Shown piece after piece: positions 34,100 to 45,600 of a DNA stretch of 64,000 nucleotides (within the stretch, counting starts at the first letter, position 1; every line of letters begins with the position of its first letter). Below the pieces are notes generated by a model. The model ran no database searches. It had not been told where the DNA came from and was given only the letters and a program-made list of their open reading frames with translations. Both the position numbers and the translations under genes were made by a program. Source of the DNA: Anomaloglossus baeobatrachus (Eukaryota > Chordata > Amphibia > Anura > Aromobatidae); contig NC_134357.1 of NCBI RefSeq assembly GCF_048569485.1, positions 355,634,709 through 355,698,708 on the forward strand, in the 5' to 3' direction.

Positions 34100-35184
34100 A
34101 TCACTGTTTGGAAGGATATTAGGGACCATTATACTATATGTAAGCCTGTTATACTGCATGGAGGGCTGTGTTGGGGGGGTCACAGTTGGGGATCTTACTA
34201 TGTCAGGGTCACCATTTATTGCTAGGGTAGTTGAAGGGGGGTACAGAAGGGTCATCATACTGTGTGTGTGGAGGGTACTGTGGAAAATTTACTGTGGGGG
34301 ATCATACAGTGTTTGTGGGGCACTTTTATTGCCATCATATTTTATGGCTGCAATGAAAGGGGCTTCAATACGAGGAAAATTACTTGGTAAGGGCTGTAAA
34401 GTTGTGTAATATGCTCTTCTGTGACCCAGCCAAATATTATAATTTATTTACTTATTTGAGGGGCCCAATGAGAAATTCTGCTATGGGGCCCAATGATTTC
34501 TATGTATGCTCCTGTGTGCATGAACACGGCGTCATACTTTAATAATCATTTCACCTTCATAAATCTGTCATCTGGAACTCTCTGTTGTCTTCTTGTATTT
34601 CTACTGTAGAAAGTTCTTTTCATTAATTATCCCTATAATATGTGTCTGCGCCTTCTTCCTGTAGTGACCAGAAGCCAGAGAACATCTTCCTCAAGACACT
34701 GGCCACATAAAAATCTCCGACTATGGCATATAAGCCGTGAATGCTTTTGAGGATGACATATTGGATAGCTTTGTTGGCTCTAAGGCAGGGGTGGGGAACC
34801 TCCGGCCCGCGGGCCGTATACGGCCCGTGACGACTTTTTATGCGGCCCCCGGGCACATTCCCGGGGACCATTGTGCTTTGGTGGCAGCCGCGCTTTTCCC
34901 GGCTGCCGGCCCTTTAAATCCCACAGCCTGATGCCCTGTGGGTAGATGCTAGAATGTACGGGCTCTCTCCAGATCCTGACTTCCAGGACCTGACTGCAGC
35001 CCATACATTCTAGGCTTATCCCCGGCCTGTGTGCTCTGGTGGGCGGGTAAGCAGCAAGCTGCGATAAAGTCACACAGAAGAGCTGCAGCAGGTTTACCAG
35101 CCTCCCGAAACTGTGCTGTGTGTGTGTGTGACTCTCCCTCCCCCTCACTGCGAGTACTCAACCCATCGCTGCCCCCCCCCCCCC

Positions 35185-35870
35185 GCTCAGTGCTGTGTAC
35201 ACCCTCGTACTGTGTGTACCCCCCAATGCTGTATGTACCCCCCAATGCTGTGTGTACCCCCTCGTGCTGTGTACCCCCTCGTGCTGTATGTACCCCCCAA
35301 TGCTGTGTGTACCCCCTTGTGCTGTATGTACCCCCTTGTGCTGTATGTACCCCCTAGTACAGCGAGTACCCCCTAATGCTGTGTGTACCCCCTAATGCTG
35401 TGTGTACCCCTTAATGCTGTGTGTACCCCCTCATGCTGTGTACCCCCTCGTGCTGTGTACCCCCTCGTGCTGTGTACCCCCTCGTGCTATGTGCCCCCTA
35501 GTGCAGTGTGTACCACCTAGTGCAGCGAGTACCCCCTAGTACAGTGAGTACCCCCTAATGCTGTGTGTACCCCTTAATGCTGTGTGTACCCCCTAATGCT
35601 GTGTACCCCTTAATGCTGTGTGTACCCCCTCGTGCTGTGTACCCCCTCGTGCTGTGTACCCCCTCGTGCTGTGTGTACCCCCTCATGCTGTGTACCTCCT
35701 AGTACAGTGTGTACCCCCCAGTGCTGTGTACCCCCAGGTGCTGTGTGTACCCCCTAGTGCTGTGTGTACCCCCTAATGCTGTGTACACCCCAGTGCTGTG
35801 TACCCCCTCAGCGCGGTGTAACCCCTCACTGCTGTCCGTGCCCCCCCTAGTGCTGTCTGTACCCCCTGGG
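35185..35870. repeat. Minisatellite, unit about 19-20 bp
   Basis: Repeats of TGCTGTGTGTACCCCCTAA with GTACAGCGAG and CGTGCTGTGTACCCC variants, inside the hAT element 34786-36896. Confidence 0.9.
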
Positions 35871-36119
35871 TGATGTCTATGCCCCCCCACCAGTGCTGTC
35901 CGCACCACCTAATGCTGTCCATGCTGCCACCAGTGCTGTCCATGCCACGGTGAGTGCTGCCTGTGTCCCCCTTATGCTGTCCATGCTCCCCAGTGCTGTG
36001 TGCCACCCCTCAGTGCTCTTAACTCGCTACTGCTGTCTGTACCCTCCCACTGCTTTCTATGCTCCCCAGTCCGTGCTCTCCTATTGATGTCTATGTTCCC
36101 CCAGACCTGTCTGTCTCCC

Positions 36120-36665
36120 TAATGCTGCCACCCAGTGCAGTCCGTGCTGCCACCCAGTGCAGTGCATGCTGCCACCCAGTGCAGTGCGTGCTGCCACCCA
36201 GTGCAGTGCGTGCTGCCACCCAGTGCTGTGCGTGTCCCCAGTCATGTCTGTGCCACCGCCAGGGCTGTCCATGCCCCCTACTGATGTATATGCCCCAGCC
36301 CCTCCTGTGATGTATATGCCCCAGCTCCTCCTGTGAGGTATATGCCCCAGCCCCTCCTGTGATGTATATGCCCCAGCCCCTCCTGTGATGTATATGCCCC
36401 AGCCCCTCCTGTGATGTATATGCCCCAGCCCCTCCTGTGATGTATATGCCCCAGCCCCTTCTGTGATGTATATGCCTCAGCCCCTCCTGTGATGTATATG
36501 CCCCAGACCCTCCTGTGATGTATATGCCCCAGCCCCTCCTGTGATGTATATGCCCCAGCCCCTCCTGTGATGTATATGCCCCAGCCCCTCCTGTGATGTG
36601 TACTCCCAGTGTCTCCTGTAATTTATGCGCCCTGGCCCCTCCTGTGATGTGTATGCCCCCAGCAT
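36120..36665. repeat. Two adjoining minisatellites, units about 23 and 26 bp
   Basis: First GTGCTGCCACCCAGTGCAGT repeats (36120-36235), then about 13 copies of GATGTATATGCCCCAGCCCC plus TCCTGT, a 26-bp unit (36270-36660). A 210-codon minus-strand frame over them is a by-product of the repeat. Confidence 0.9.
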
Positions 36666-36942
36666 CTCCAGACAGAGACAAACCTGGAAAAGCAGCTGTG
36701 AGAAACAAGATGATCAATATCACCGAACATTACAATCGCACCAAAGAGAAGCAGCTCCGGCCACCACAATAGGGGTGAGTTAATCGTTTGACCAAATATA
36801 GCAGGGTTATTTTTCAGGTTGATAATGTTGTGCGGCCCCCAAAGGTTAGTAGGAAATTCCAAATGGCCCCGGCAGTAAAAAGGTTCCCCACCCCTGCTCT
36901 AAGGGATCTATATTTCCCATGGTAAGAAATATCTCAGTGTTA

Positions 36943-37502
36943 AGGCTGCTTTACACGTAGCGACATCGCTAGCGATGTCGCTGGAGAAAGCACCCGCCCC
37001 TGTCGGTTGTGCATCACGGGCAAATCGCTGCCCGTGGCGCACATTATCGGTAAGATCCGTCCCATGTACATACCTGCCTAGCGACGTCGCTGTGGCCGGC
37101 TGAACCGCCTCCTTTCTAAGGGGGCGGTTCGTGCGGCGTCACAGCGACGTCACACGGCAGACATCCAATAGAAGAGGAGGAGTGGAGAGCAGCCGAAAGA
37201 AAGTGACGCCCACCTCGTTGCCGGAGGACACAGGTACGGTGTTATTCCTCGTTCCCAGAGTGTCACACGTAGCGATGTGCGCTGCCTCAGGAACGGCGAA
37301 CAACCTGCGTCCTGCAACAGCAACGATATTTGGGATTAGAACGATGTGTCAACGATCAACGATTAGGTGAGTAATTTTGATAGTTCGCGGTCGCTCGTAC
37401 GTGTCACACGCAACGACGTCGCTAACGAGGCCAGATGTGCGTCACGAATTCCGTGACCCCTACGACATCTTGTTAGCTATGTCATTGCGTGTAAAGCCCC
37501 CT
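36943..37502. mobile_element. MITE of the GGCTGCTTTACAC family (copy 4)
   Basis: Ends AGGCTGCTTTACACG and, reverse complement, AGGGGGCTTTACACG, flanked by TTA (36940-36942 and 37503-37505). 560 bp. The core has AAGGGGGCGGTTCGTGCGGC and AGCGACGTCAC. Confidence 0.82.
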
Positions 37503-37800
37503 TTATTGATGCCGATAGTAGGATTGAGGGACAATCTGATCCCAATGTTTAGTGCTCATAGCTAGTGATAGGTGAACCTGTACTGTAAAGTTCGAGGTCT
37601 GTACAAATACTCAGAACACAGACTTCTCAGGGAAGTCCATGTTACTGTTCAGGTTCAGCCACCTAGATAAAAATAAAAAAAATAAAAAAGTTAAAAAGGA
37701 AGCAAATGGGGATTAGAGCAGGACACTTATACTTACCAAGTCTCCCGCATGGCTGTCACACTGCTTTCGGCTCCAATAATTAACTCCCATGAATATTCAC
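37503..37800. other. No gene recognised
   Basis: Contains GCTAGTGATAGGTGAACC near 37561, a possible trace of the foldback family at 22737-22970. Otherwise nothing. Confidence 0.3.
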
Positions 37801-38439
37801 TGCCACTGGTGTAACTAGAGTTTGATGCGCTCCGATGCAAAATTTAGACCAGGCGAACCCCTGTCCCCGCCCCCTCTGTGTACAGAATAATTACACTGAC
37901 ACTTGGCTCTTTCCCTCAGCACCCAGCTTTCCCATACGCCAATATCCTTCCTTTCCACAGCACCCAGCTTTCCAATGCTCTGCTAAACATCTTTCCCTCA
38001 GCAACCAGCTTGCCCTTGATATCAGAGCATGGGAAAGCTGGGTGCTGAGGGAAAGATGTATAGCAAAACATGGGAAAGTTGAGTGCTGATATAAAGTTGC
38101 ATAACAGAGCATGGGAAAGCTGGGTGCTGAGATAAAGATGTATAGGATAACATAGGAAAGCTAGGTGCTGAAGGAAAGAGTCTCATTCCTCAGCACCCAG
38201 CTTTCCCATCCCTTGCTTGTATCTTTGTCCCCATCCTGATATATAGCCTCATCTATTTTTTTTTTTATTTTTTGCTGTACAGTATATTTGTGCTACATAT
38301 AACATTATTGTGAAGTTAGAGGAAAGAAAAAGCCAGCTCACCCCAACTTCTTAGTCTGGAGTTGATCATGATACTCGCACAGAGACGCCCAGTATTATAG
38401 ACCCCACACAAAACGTCACACTGTATATATACTTGCATA

Positions 38440-38942
38440 CAGTATAATGGCCCTCAAATAACTGTAAATAAAGTATAAAGACTCCCTTCATAGCCCTCCA
38501 AATAATTTAATGGGCCCCAGAAAGCCTTTCATATAGTATAATGGGACACACCTGGTCCTCTACAGAGTAATGGGCCCCACATAATACTCCATATCGTCTA
38601 ATGCACCCCATAGTCCTCCATGTATTAAAATGCAGCCCATATAGTTATCCATATATTATAATGCATCCCCCATAGTCCTTCATATCATATAATGCATCTC
38701 ATAGGCCTCGATATATTATAATACACTTCCGACAGTTCTCCATATATTATAATACACTCCCCATAGTCCTCCATGTATTATAATACACTTCCCATAGTCC
38801 TTCTTACAGGGTAATGCACCCCATAGTCCTGCATATAGTTTAATGTACTCCTCATAGTTCTCCATGTATTATAATGCACCCCATATTTCCCAATATAATA
38901 TAATGCAGCCCCCATAGTCCTCCATATAATATAATTTAGCCC
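38440..38942. repeat. Minisatellite, unit about 30 bp, left part
   Basis: Diverged units of CCCATAGTCCTCCATATATT followed by ATAATGCAC. Interrupted by retrotransposon B and continued at 44148. Confidence 0.85.
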
Positions 38943-39398
38943 TGTGAGACTCATGTGGGATTAGTGGATGAGGGCAGGTATATCTCACCCCGGTATCGGT
39001 CCTATGTGACTTAGCCTGGTCAGGATCACCTGGCTACTGATGGATTAATGGGAGGTGAAGGACTGATGTAAAAGGAGTCTGAGAAGTTGAGGGAGGGTCT
39101 CCATCTGGGCAACACAGTAAGCCTGTCTGTGTAGGAGACACTTGTGAGTGGGAGCAGTGCTTGATGTCTGTATGGTTTAGCTGGAAGGGGGAAGCCCTCC
39201 AGTTTGTAGTTAGGATATCATCCTGTATAGTTAGCGCCGGACAGGCAAGGATTTATTTTGTTGGTGTTTTTCTTTTGTTTATGCTTCACTGCAATAAACC
39301 TGATCAAGCGTCAGTTACACCTTGAATTCGGCTGTCTGCCTGAGGTGAATACGTGCCCTTTGAACCCAGCAAAGGCGATCCCCGAGCGTGTTATCCCA
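38943..39398 (+). repeat. 5' LTR of retrotransposon B
   Basis: Starts TGTGAGACTCATG; 456 bp; contains an AATAAA near 39293. Downstream TGATGGAGAATGCGGGC matches the primer-site position of element A at 16 of 17 bases. Confidence 0.88.
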
Positions 39399-39402
39399 TT
39401 GT

Positions 39403-40340
39403 GATGGAGAATGCGGGCAGCACGTTAATGCGCCTCATAATGGATGACGTGGTGAAAGCGCTGGTACAATCCGCAGCTGTGCAGCAAGAAGCTAATCGCT
39501 TGATGTCGGCACAGTTGAAGGAACTGGTGGAATCGACGGTTAGAGACCGCCAACTTTTGCAGCAGGTGGCGCAGCATCTGGCGACCGTGCCGGAGAGTAA
39601 TGCGGAGAGGGTGATTCATGTGAGTCGGTACTGGCAGAAACTGACCACAAAGGACGATGTGGAAGCTTACCTGACCACGTTTGAACGGACGGCGGAGCGG
39701 GAAAAGTGGCCAAAGGAGCGATGGGCCGACTTGCTTGCACCGTGTCTGGCAGGTGAGGCCCAAAAAGCCTACTTTGATCTTGAGCCTGAAGCCGCGCACG
39801 ACTTTGATAAACTAAAAGCCGAGATCCTGGCCCGGCTGGGAGTGACGACGGCCGTGCGAGCACAGAGAGTTCATCAATGGACTTATCAGCCCGATAAACC
39901 ACCGCGGTCACAGATGTTTGACCTCATTCACTTGACCAAGAAATGGCTACAGCCCGAGGTTTTGACGGCGCCAGAGATGGTACAAAGAATCGTCCTTGAT
40001 AAATACCTAAGGGCTCTACCGCCAGCTCTGAGAAAATAGGTGAGCCATGGAAACCCCACGACAGCAGATCAGCTAGTGAATCTAGTGGAGCGTTATTCTT
40101 TGACAGAAGGACTTATGGACGATGCTACACATCCTCCCTCATCCCCTTCTCGACGAGGATCTGGTAAGACTGTTCCAGGGTCTAGGGGAGGAGGAGGAAA
40201 AAGTTCTAAGGCAGTGGAGGAGGAAAATAGGACTGCTGGCCCTGTGAGGCCTAAGGTGCCAAACTATGGTCTTAGCAAGGGGCCCGTGAGGTGTTTCCAC
40301 TGCCAGGAGGTGGGCCACATTGCTGCAAACTGTCCAGTAA
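39403..40340 (+). other. Gag region of retrotransposon B
   Basis: Capsid-like motifs DDVEAYLTTFERTAERE, QKAYFDLEPEAAHDFDKLK and FDLIHLTKKWLQPEVL match gag of element A, again with SCAN-like character. A zinc knuckle, CFHCQEVGHIAANC, ends the region. Confidence 0.8.
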
Positions 40341-42240
40341 CTGCAGAACCGATGCAGTGCGATGTCACAGACTTTGAAAAACGCATGGCTATGGTTGCAC
40401 GGGTAGTGTGTATTGCGGCATGTCAAAGCGATATGAAAAAACACCTGTGTGAAGTGTCCATTGATGGCAATACTGTTGTTGCACTATTAGACTCGGGAAG
40501 TGTGGTGACTCTGGTAAAGGCCAGTCTGGTGGCAGTCCCGATGGGACCATCAGATACATTTTCTGTGGCATGTTGGCATGGAGACACCTGCTCATACCTC
40601 ACAACGGTCTCCTGCATTACTACGCCCTATGGGTCTGTGCATCATAAGGTGGGACTAGTACCAGCATTATTGTATGATATCATTTTGGGCAGGGATTTTC
40701 CCCACTTTTGGCAGTTGTGGGAGAACCAATTAGTACCCCAGGGTAGCCACACAGATGGTCCTTCTCCCACACCTTGTGTGGGCCCGGAGCCACTAGAGGA
40801 TGCCCCACAAGAGGAGTCAGAGAAGGAATCCTCTGAGACCAACCTCGAGTTCCCATTTTCAGTTCTGGCGGGCGATACCGATGAACCCAGGGCAGAGGTA
40901 GACGTGGGCGGCTATCAACTTTCTGGTTGGCTGAATTCGGAAGTCCAGAAAGATGACTTCCAAAGTGAGCAAATGAGAGATCCTACCCTGTCTCGGGCTA
41001 TAAAAAATGTTAAAATGATAAACGGGGTGCAGGTGGATGCAGGTACTAGGCTGGCTTACCCCTACAGGGCCCTGGAGAATGACTTTCTCTATCAGATAGA
41101 GAAGAAGGGGGACGACACAGTGCAACGATTGGTTGTGCCAAAACCCTACAGGCGGAGAGTGCTGGACCTGGCACACGGACACGTGATGGGGGGTCACCTG
41201 GGGGTCCAAAAAGCCACCGAAAGGATATTACACTGTTTTGTTTGGCCCGGCATGCATCATGATATTCGCACCTATTGCGAGTCTTGTACCGACTGCCAAA
41301 TCTCTGCACCTAGTCCCCGTTTCTGTAACCCCTTAGTACCTCTGCCCATCATCGAGATCCCATTTGAGAGGATTGGGATGGATTTAGTGGGACCCCTCCC
41401 CAAGTCTGCACGAGGACACCAGCACATCCTTGTCATCGTGGATTATGCCACACGTTACCCCGAGGCTATCCCTTTGCGTAACACGGCCACCAAGACCATT
41501 GCCAAGGAGCTGGTCCATGTGTTTAGTCGGGTCGGTGTCCCAAAACAAATACTCACAGACCAAGGGACCCCCTTTATGTCCAAAGTAATGAAAGAGCTCT
41601 GCAGGCTGTTACAAATAGCACAGTTACGCACCTCCATGTATCACCCTCAAACGGACGGACTGGTCGAACGGTTTAACAAAACCTTGAAACAGATTCTCCG
41701 TAAGGCGATAGACAAGGACGGGAAGAACTGGGACTACTTACTCCCGTATTTGCCATCCGGGAGGTGCCCCAGTCTTCCACCGGGTTCTCTCCTTTCGAGC
41801 TTCTGTACGCCCGACGTCCCCGTGGCCTGTTAGATATCGCTAAAGAAACCTGGGAGGGACAGGTCACCCCGTTAAAAAGCGTAATACACCATGTAACCCA
41901 AATGCAGGACCGTATTGCCGCGGTGATGCCCATCGTTAAAGAGCATATGATACAGGCTCAAGGTGCACAGAAAAGGATTTATGATAGGGGGGCCAAGATC
42001 CGTACTTTTGCACCCGGAGATAGGGTGTTGATACTGGTCCCCACGGCAGAGAGCAAATTCCTGGCAAAGTGGCAAGGCCCCTTTGAAATTATGGAACGGG
42101 TGGGTGAGGTAAACTACAAAGTGTACCAGGCTGGTAAAAAGAAGCCTGAACAGATTTATCAGGTGAATCTGATAAAAACCTGGAAGGACCATCCAGCTCT
42201 GTCAGCAGGTCTGGCCCTTCTGGTCTGCACGCAGACCATA
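40340..42240 (+). other. Protease and integrase region of retrotransposon B
   Basis: Protease signature LLDSGSVVTLV. Integrase zinc finger HGHVMGGHLG ... CESCTDC, core motifs MDLVGPL, VDYATRYPEAIPL, LTDQGTPF and GLVERFNKTLK, and C-terminal GDRVLILVP and GPFEI. Confidence 0.85.
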
Positions 42241-43690
42241 CCAGAGGTCAGGATTGCGGAGACGCTGTCGGAGCGGCAAAAGACAGATGTCAAGCAGTTT
42301 GTAATCAGCAATCACGAGTTTTTCTCAGAGAAGCCCGGGCAAACCACTCTCATTAAACATGATATCATAACAGAGCCCGGGGTAACAGTTCAGGTAAAGC
42401 CCTACAGAATACCAGAAGCTCGGTGGGAAGCTGTCTCGCGAGAAGTGAAAACCATGTTAGAGTTAGGTGTAATCGAGGAATCGCATAGTGCCTGGTCGAG
42501 TCCAATTGTGTTAATACCGAAACCAGACGGCTCCATTCGATTCTGCAATGACTTCAGGAAACTAAATGCGGTCTCCAAATTTGATGCCTATCCTATGCCG
42601 CGGGTCGACGAATTAATAGATCGGCTTGGCAAAGCCCGGTATATCACGACCCTAGACTTAACGAAGGGCTATTAGCAAATCCCGCTAACGGAGGCCGCTA
42701 AAGAGAAAACCGCATTTTCTACACCGGACGGTTTATACCAGTATGTGTATATGCCGTTTGGACTACACGGGGCACCGGCAACCTTTCAAAGGTTGATGGA
42801 CCGAGTCCTGAGGCCCCATAGGCAGTATGCTTCTGCGTATTTGGATGACATCGTCATATACAGCCTGGACTGGGAGACACACCTCCAGAAACTACAGGTC
42901 GTGATTGAGGACCTGCGGGAGGCGGGTCTAACAGCAAACCCCAAGAAATGTCATATCGGGCTGGAAGAAGCCCGGTATTTGGGATACGTAATTGGGAGGG
43001 GAATCGTTAAGCCCCAGATTGACAAGATACAAGCCATTCAGAACTGGCCACAACCAGTCAACAAGAAGCAGGTGAGAGCTTTTTTGGGAATAGCCGGCTA
43101 TTACCGACGGTTCATTCCCAATTTTGTGGCCACCGCTGTACCCCTGACGGATCTTACCAAAGGGAAAGACTCTGTCATGATCAAATGGACCGCGGCAGCC
43201 GAAGAAGCCTTCCATAACTTGAAACTAGCTCTTTGCTCTCAACCTGTGCTAGTGACTCCTGACTTTCGCAGCGAGTTCGTGGTCCAAACGGACGCTTCTG
43301 ACGCCGATATAGGGGCTGTATTGTCGCAACTGAAGGACGGAGAGGAACACCTGGTCCTTTATCTTTGTCGGAAACTGAATAAGCATGAACGTAAATATGC
43401 GGTAGTGGAAAAGGAATGCCTAGCCATTAAGTGGGCTCTGGAGTCCCTCAAATATTACTTGGTTGGAAGGAAGTTCCGGCTGATCACTGACCATGCCCCT
43501 CTCAAGTGGATGCACTTGAATAGGGAACGGAATGGCCGAGTGACACGGTGGTTCCTTGCACTTCAGGCCTACCGGTTTACAGTGGAACACCGCCCTGGGG
43601 TACAGATGGGGAATGCTGATGCCCTGTCTCGTGTGCAGTTTTGTGAGTGCCATTGGCTCAGCCGAGGTGGTCTGAGCAGAGGGGGGGGAT
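42241..43690 (+). other. Reverse transcriptase and RNase H region of retrotransposon B
   Basis: Reverse transcriptase signatures SPIVLIPKPDGSIRFCNDFR, MPFGLHGAPATFQRLMD and YLDDIVIY; RNase H FVVQTDASDADIGAVLSQ, VVEKECLAIKWALE and LITDHAPLKWM. A purine tract with eight or more G precedes the 3' LTR (43676-43690). Confidence 0.85.
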
Positions 43691-43691
43691 A

Positions 43692-44147
43692 TGTGAGACT
43701 CATGTGGGATTAGTGGATGAGGGCAGGTATATCTCACCCCGGTATCGGTCCTATGTGACTTAGCCTGGTCAGGATCACCTGGCTACTGATGGATTAATGG
43801 GAGGTGAAGGACTGATGTAAAAGGAGTCTGAGAAGTTGAGGGAGGGTCTCCATCTGGGCAACACAGTAAGCCTGTCTGTGTAGGAGACACTTGTGAGTGG
43901 GAGCAGTGCTTGATGTCTGTATGGTTTAGCTGGAAGGGGGAAGCCCTCCAGTTTGTAGTTAGGATATCATCCTGTATAGTTAGCGCCGGACAGGCAAGGA
44001 TTTATTTTGTTGGTGTTTTTCTTTTGTTTATGCTTCACTGTAATAAACCTGACCAAGCGTCAGTTACACCTTGAATTCGGCTGTCTGCCTAAGGTGAATA
44101 CGTGCCCTTTGAACCCAGCAAAGGCGATCCCCGAGTGTGTTATCACA
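43692..44147 (+). repeat. 3' LTR of retrotransposon B
   Basis: 456 bp, nearly identical to the 5' LTR; followed by the second GCCC target copy. Confidence 0.88.
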
Positions 44148-44690
44148 GCCCCCATATTCCTCCTTATAGTATTATTCAGCCCACATATTCCTCTATATAG
44201 TATTATGCAGGCCGTATATTCCTCCATATAGTAATATGCAGACTGTATAGTCCTCCATATAGTATCATGCAGTCCACATATTCCACCATATAGCATTATG
44301 CAGTTCCCATATTCCTCCATGTAGTATTATGCAGCCCCCATATAGTAGTATGCAGCTCTTATATTCCTCTGTAAAATAGTATGCAGCCCCGATATTCCAC
44401 CATATAGTATTATGCAGCTCCCATATTCCTCCATGTAGTATTATGCAGCCCCCATATAGTGGTATGTAGTCCTTATATTCCTCTATATAATAGTATGCAG
44501 CCCCCATATTCCACCATATAATATTATGCAGCCACATATTCCTCCATATAGTATTATGCAGCCCTCATACACAGTAGTAGTATGCAGCCCCCATATTCCC
44601 CCATATAATATTATGCAGCCACATATTCCTCCATATAGTAGTATGCAGCCCTCATATCGTTAAATGCACCCTCTTAGTCCTCTAGCCACC
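44148..44690. repeat. Minisatellite, unit about 30 bp, right part
   Basis: Diverged units of CCCATATTCCTCCATATAGT followed by ATTATGCAG. Same array as 38440-38942. Confidence 0.85.
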
Positions 44691-45184
44691 GTGATTAAAC
44701 ACATAAATACTCACTTCTCGTTCCCATGCTGCGCTGGTCTCCTCAGCGTGTCAACTGTTCTGCCGCTGTTCACATCTCAACACAGTAGCACGCAATAGTG
44801 AGGTCATTGCTCTCTGCTGACATGTCTAAGCGCCGAAGACACAAAATTATGAGAGAGGGAGTGATCCGCTCCCGTTCTCATTATAGCTTTCAATTGTATC
44901 AGCATCTGCGATACCGACACAACTGAAAGTGCGATCCTCGACAGGGGGCCCTCGCATGGGATGGCCAGTGCTGGCACTGGGTCCCCCTGACTCATGGGCC
45001 CCATAGTGATAGTGTGGCCTGCTCCCACTGCCACTGGCGGATGTCCTCGGGCCACCTGAACCCGTTCAGTACCCCTGCGACTGTGATTGTTCCGCCCCTG
45101 TTCACTGTTTTCCCCACCCACCCTCTGTGACAGTATCTGTGATTGGTTGCAGTCAGACTGCCAGCGTCTGTGATTGGCTGTGGA

Positions 45185-45600
45185 GTGTAAAAATAAATAA
45201 CTGAAAAAAATGACGTAGGGTCCTCTGTATATTGATACCCAGCGCAGATAAAGCAGATGGCTACCTTAGCTGTGTATCAAAATACAAGGGATCCATGCAG
45301 CTTTTTTTTTAAAAAAAAATAATTATTTAAATAAATAATTTAAAAAACTGGCGTGCTGTCTCCTCCAATTTTGATACTCAGCCAAGAAAAAAAGGACAAC
45401 TGGGGGCCAGCCAGCTCCCTGCTGTGAACGAGGGGGGCTGACATGCCGGTGAGAGCCACTAATTCTCTTAATGGCTCTCACTGAGCGTAAAAATTCTCAC
45501 TGGGCGTAAAACCCTCACCCACTTGAGCAAAGCCCCACCCACTTTACATTTTAATTGACCTGTTGCAAGTGGGAGGGGTTTGTCAGAGGGCAGGCGAGGC
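45185..45600. repeat. Interspersed repeat related to 1-250 and 4640-5090
   Basis: Shares GATACCCAGCGCAGATAAAGCAGA and the A-rich ATAATTATTTAAATAAATAA lead with those copies. No gene. Confidence 0.5.

Larger units (their letters stand above)
24124..34514. mobile_element. hAT-like non-autonomous element, now a 10.4-kb nested composite
   Basis: The left end is CAGTGGCGTATC and the right end, as reverse complement, CAGGAGCATACA, a weak terminal match. The decisive sign is the perfect 8-base duplication TGTGCATG at 24116-24123 and 34515-34522; 8 bp is the hAT target size. Both flanks have GGGCCC/GGGTCC blocks just inside the ends. Removing the LTR retrotransposon (25360-30388), the MITEs (31280-32144) and the second hAT (32551-34099) leaves about 2.9 kb, much of it minisatellite. 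No transposase is visible. Confidence 0.65.
34786..36896. mobile_element. hAT element filled with minisatellites
   Basis: Inverted ends CAGGGGTGGGGAACCT / AGGTTCCCCACCCCTG and a perfect 8-base target duplication CTCTAAGG (34778-34785 and 36897-36904). These ends are typical of hAT/Charlie-type elements. 2111 bp. The unique parts are short (34786-35150 and 36660-36896); most of the inside is tandem repeat. No transposase. Confidence 0.88.
38943..44147 (+). mobile_element. LTR retrotransposon B, Ty3/Gypsy superfamily, Gmr1-like
   Basis: A fossil with two 456-bp LTRs (38943-39398 and 43692-44147) and GCCC duplicated on both sides. The parts run gag, protease, integrase, reverse transcriptase, RNase H, the same unusual order as element A. 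Protein motifs match A closely in type but the two are clearly different families (different LTRs, clearly diverged proteins). The copy is broken in about three places. Its LTRs have equal length and are nearly identical, so it is also fairly young. It sits inside a 30-bp minisatellite. Confidence 0.9.
37803..45042. repeat. hAT-like repeat region split by retrotransposon B
   Basis: The left edge CACTGGTGTAACTAGAG resembles hAT-like ends. The right edge, as reverse complement, reads CAGTGGCAGTGGGAGCAGG and then a GGGGCCCATGAG block like the one just inside 24124, so it belongs to the same broad family. No target duplication could be found, so I do not claim one single element. The left part (37860-38230) has inverted and direct copies of CAGCACCCAGCTTTCCCAT. 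Confidence 0.45.

Noticed and set aside
33304-34225. Overlapping frames of 140-230 codons rich in Cys, Tyr, Val and Ser on both strands
   Set aside because: They are translations of the GTCTGTCTGTGTATACA minisatellite in several frames at once; no start context, domain or splice support.
36270-36660. Regular 26-bp repeats that might suggest a CRISPR array
   Set aside because: The units are head to tail without unique spacers, and the setting is a vertebrate genome.
36091-36723. A 210-codon minus-strand frame with a GAYTSQEGLGHIHHRRGW repeat
   Set aside because: It is the 26-bp minisatellite read in three rotating frames, inside a hAT element.
37803-45042. A single hAT element spanning the whole retrotransposon B region
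   Set aside because: The ends resemble hAT ends, but I could not find matching 8-base flanks; the shared ACTGCCACTGG near both edges overlaps the presumed termini and is not a clear target duplication.
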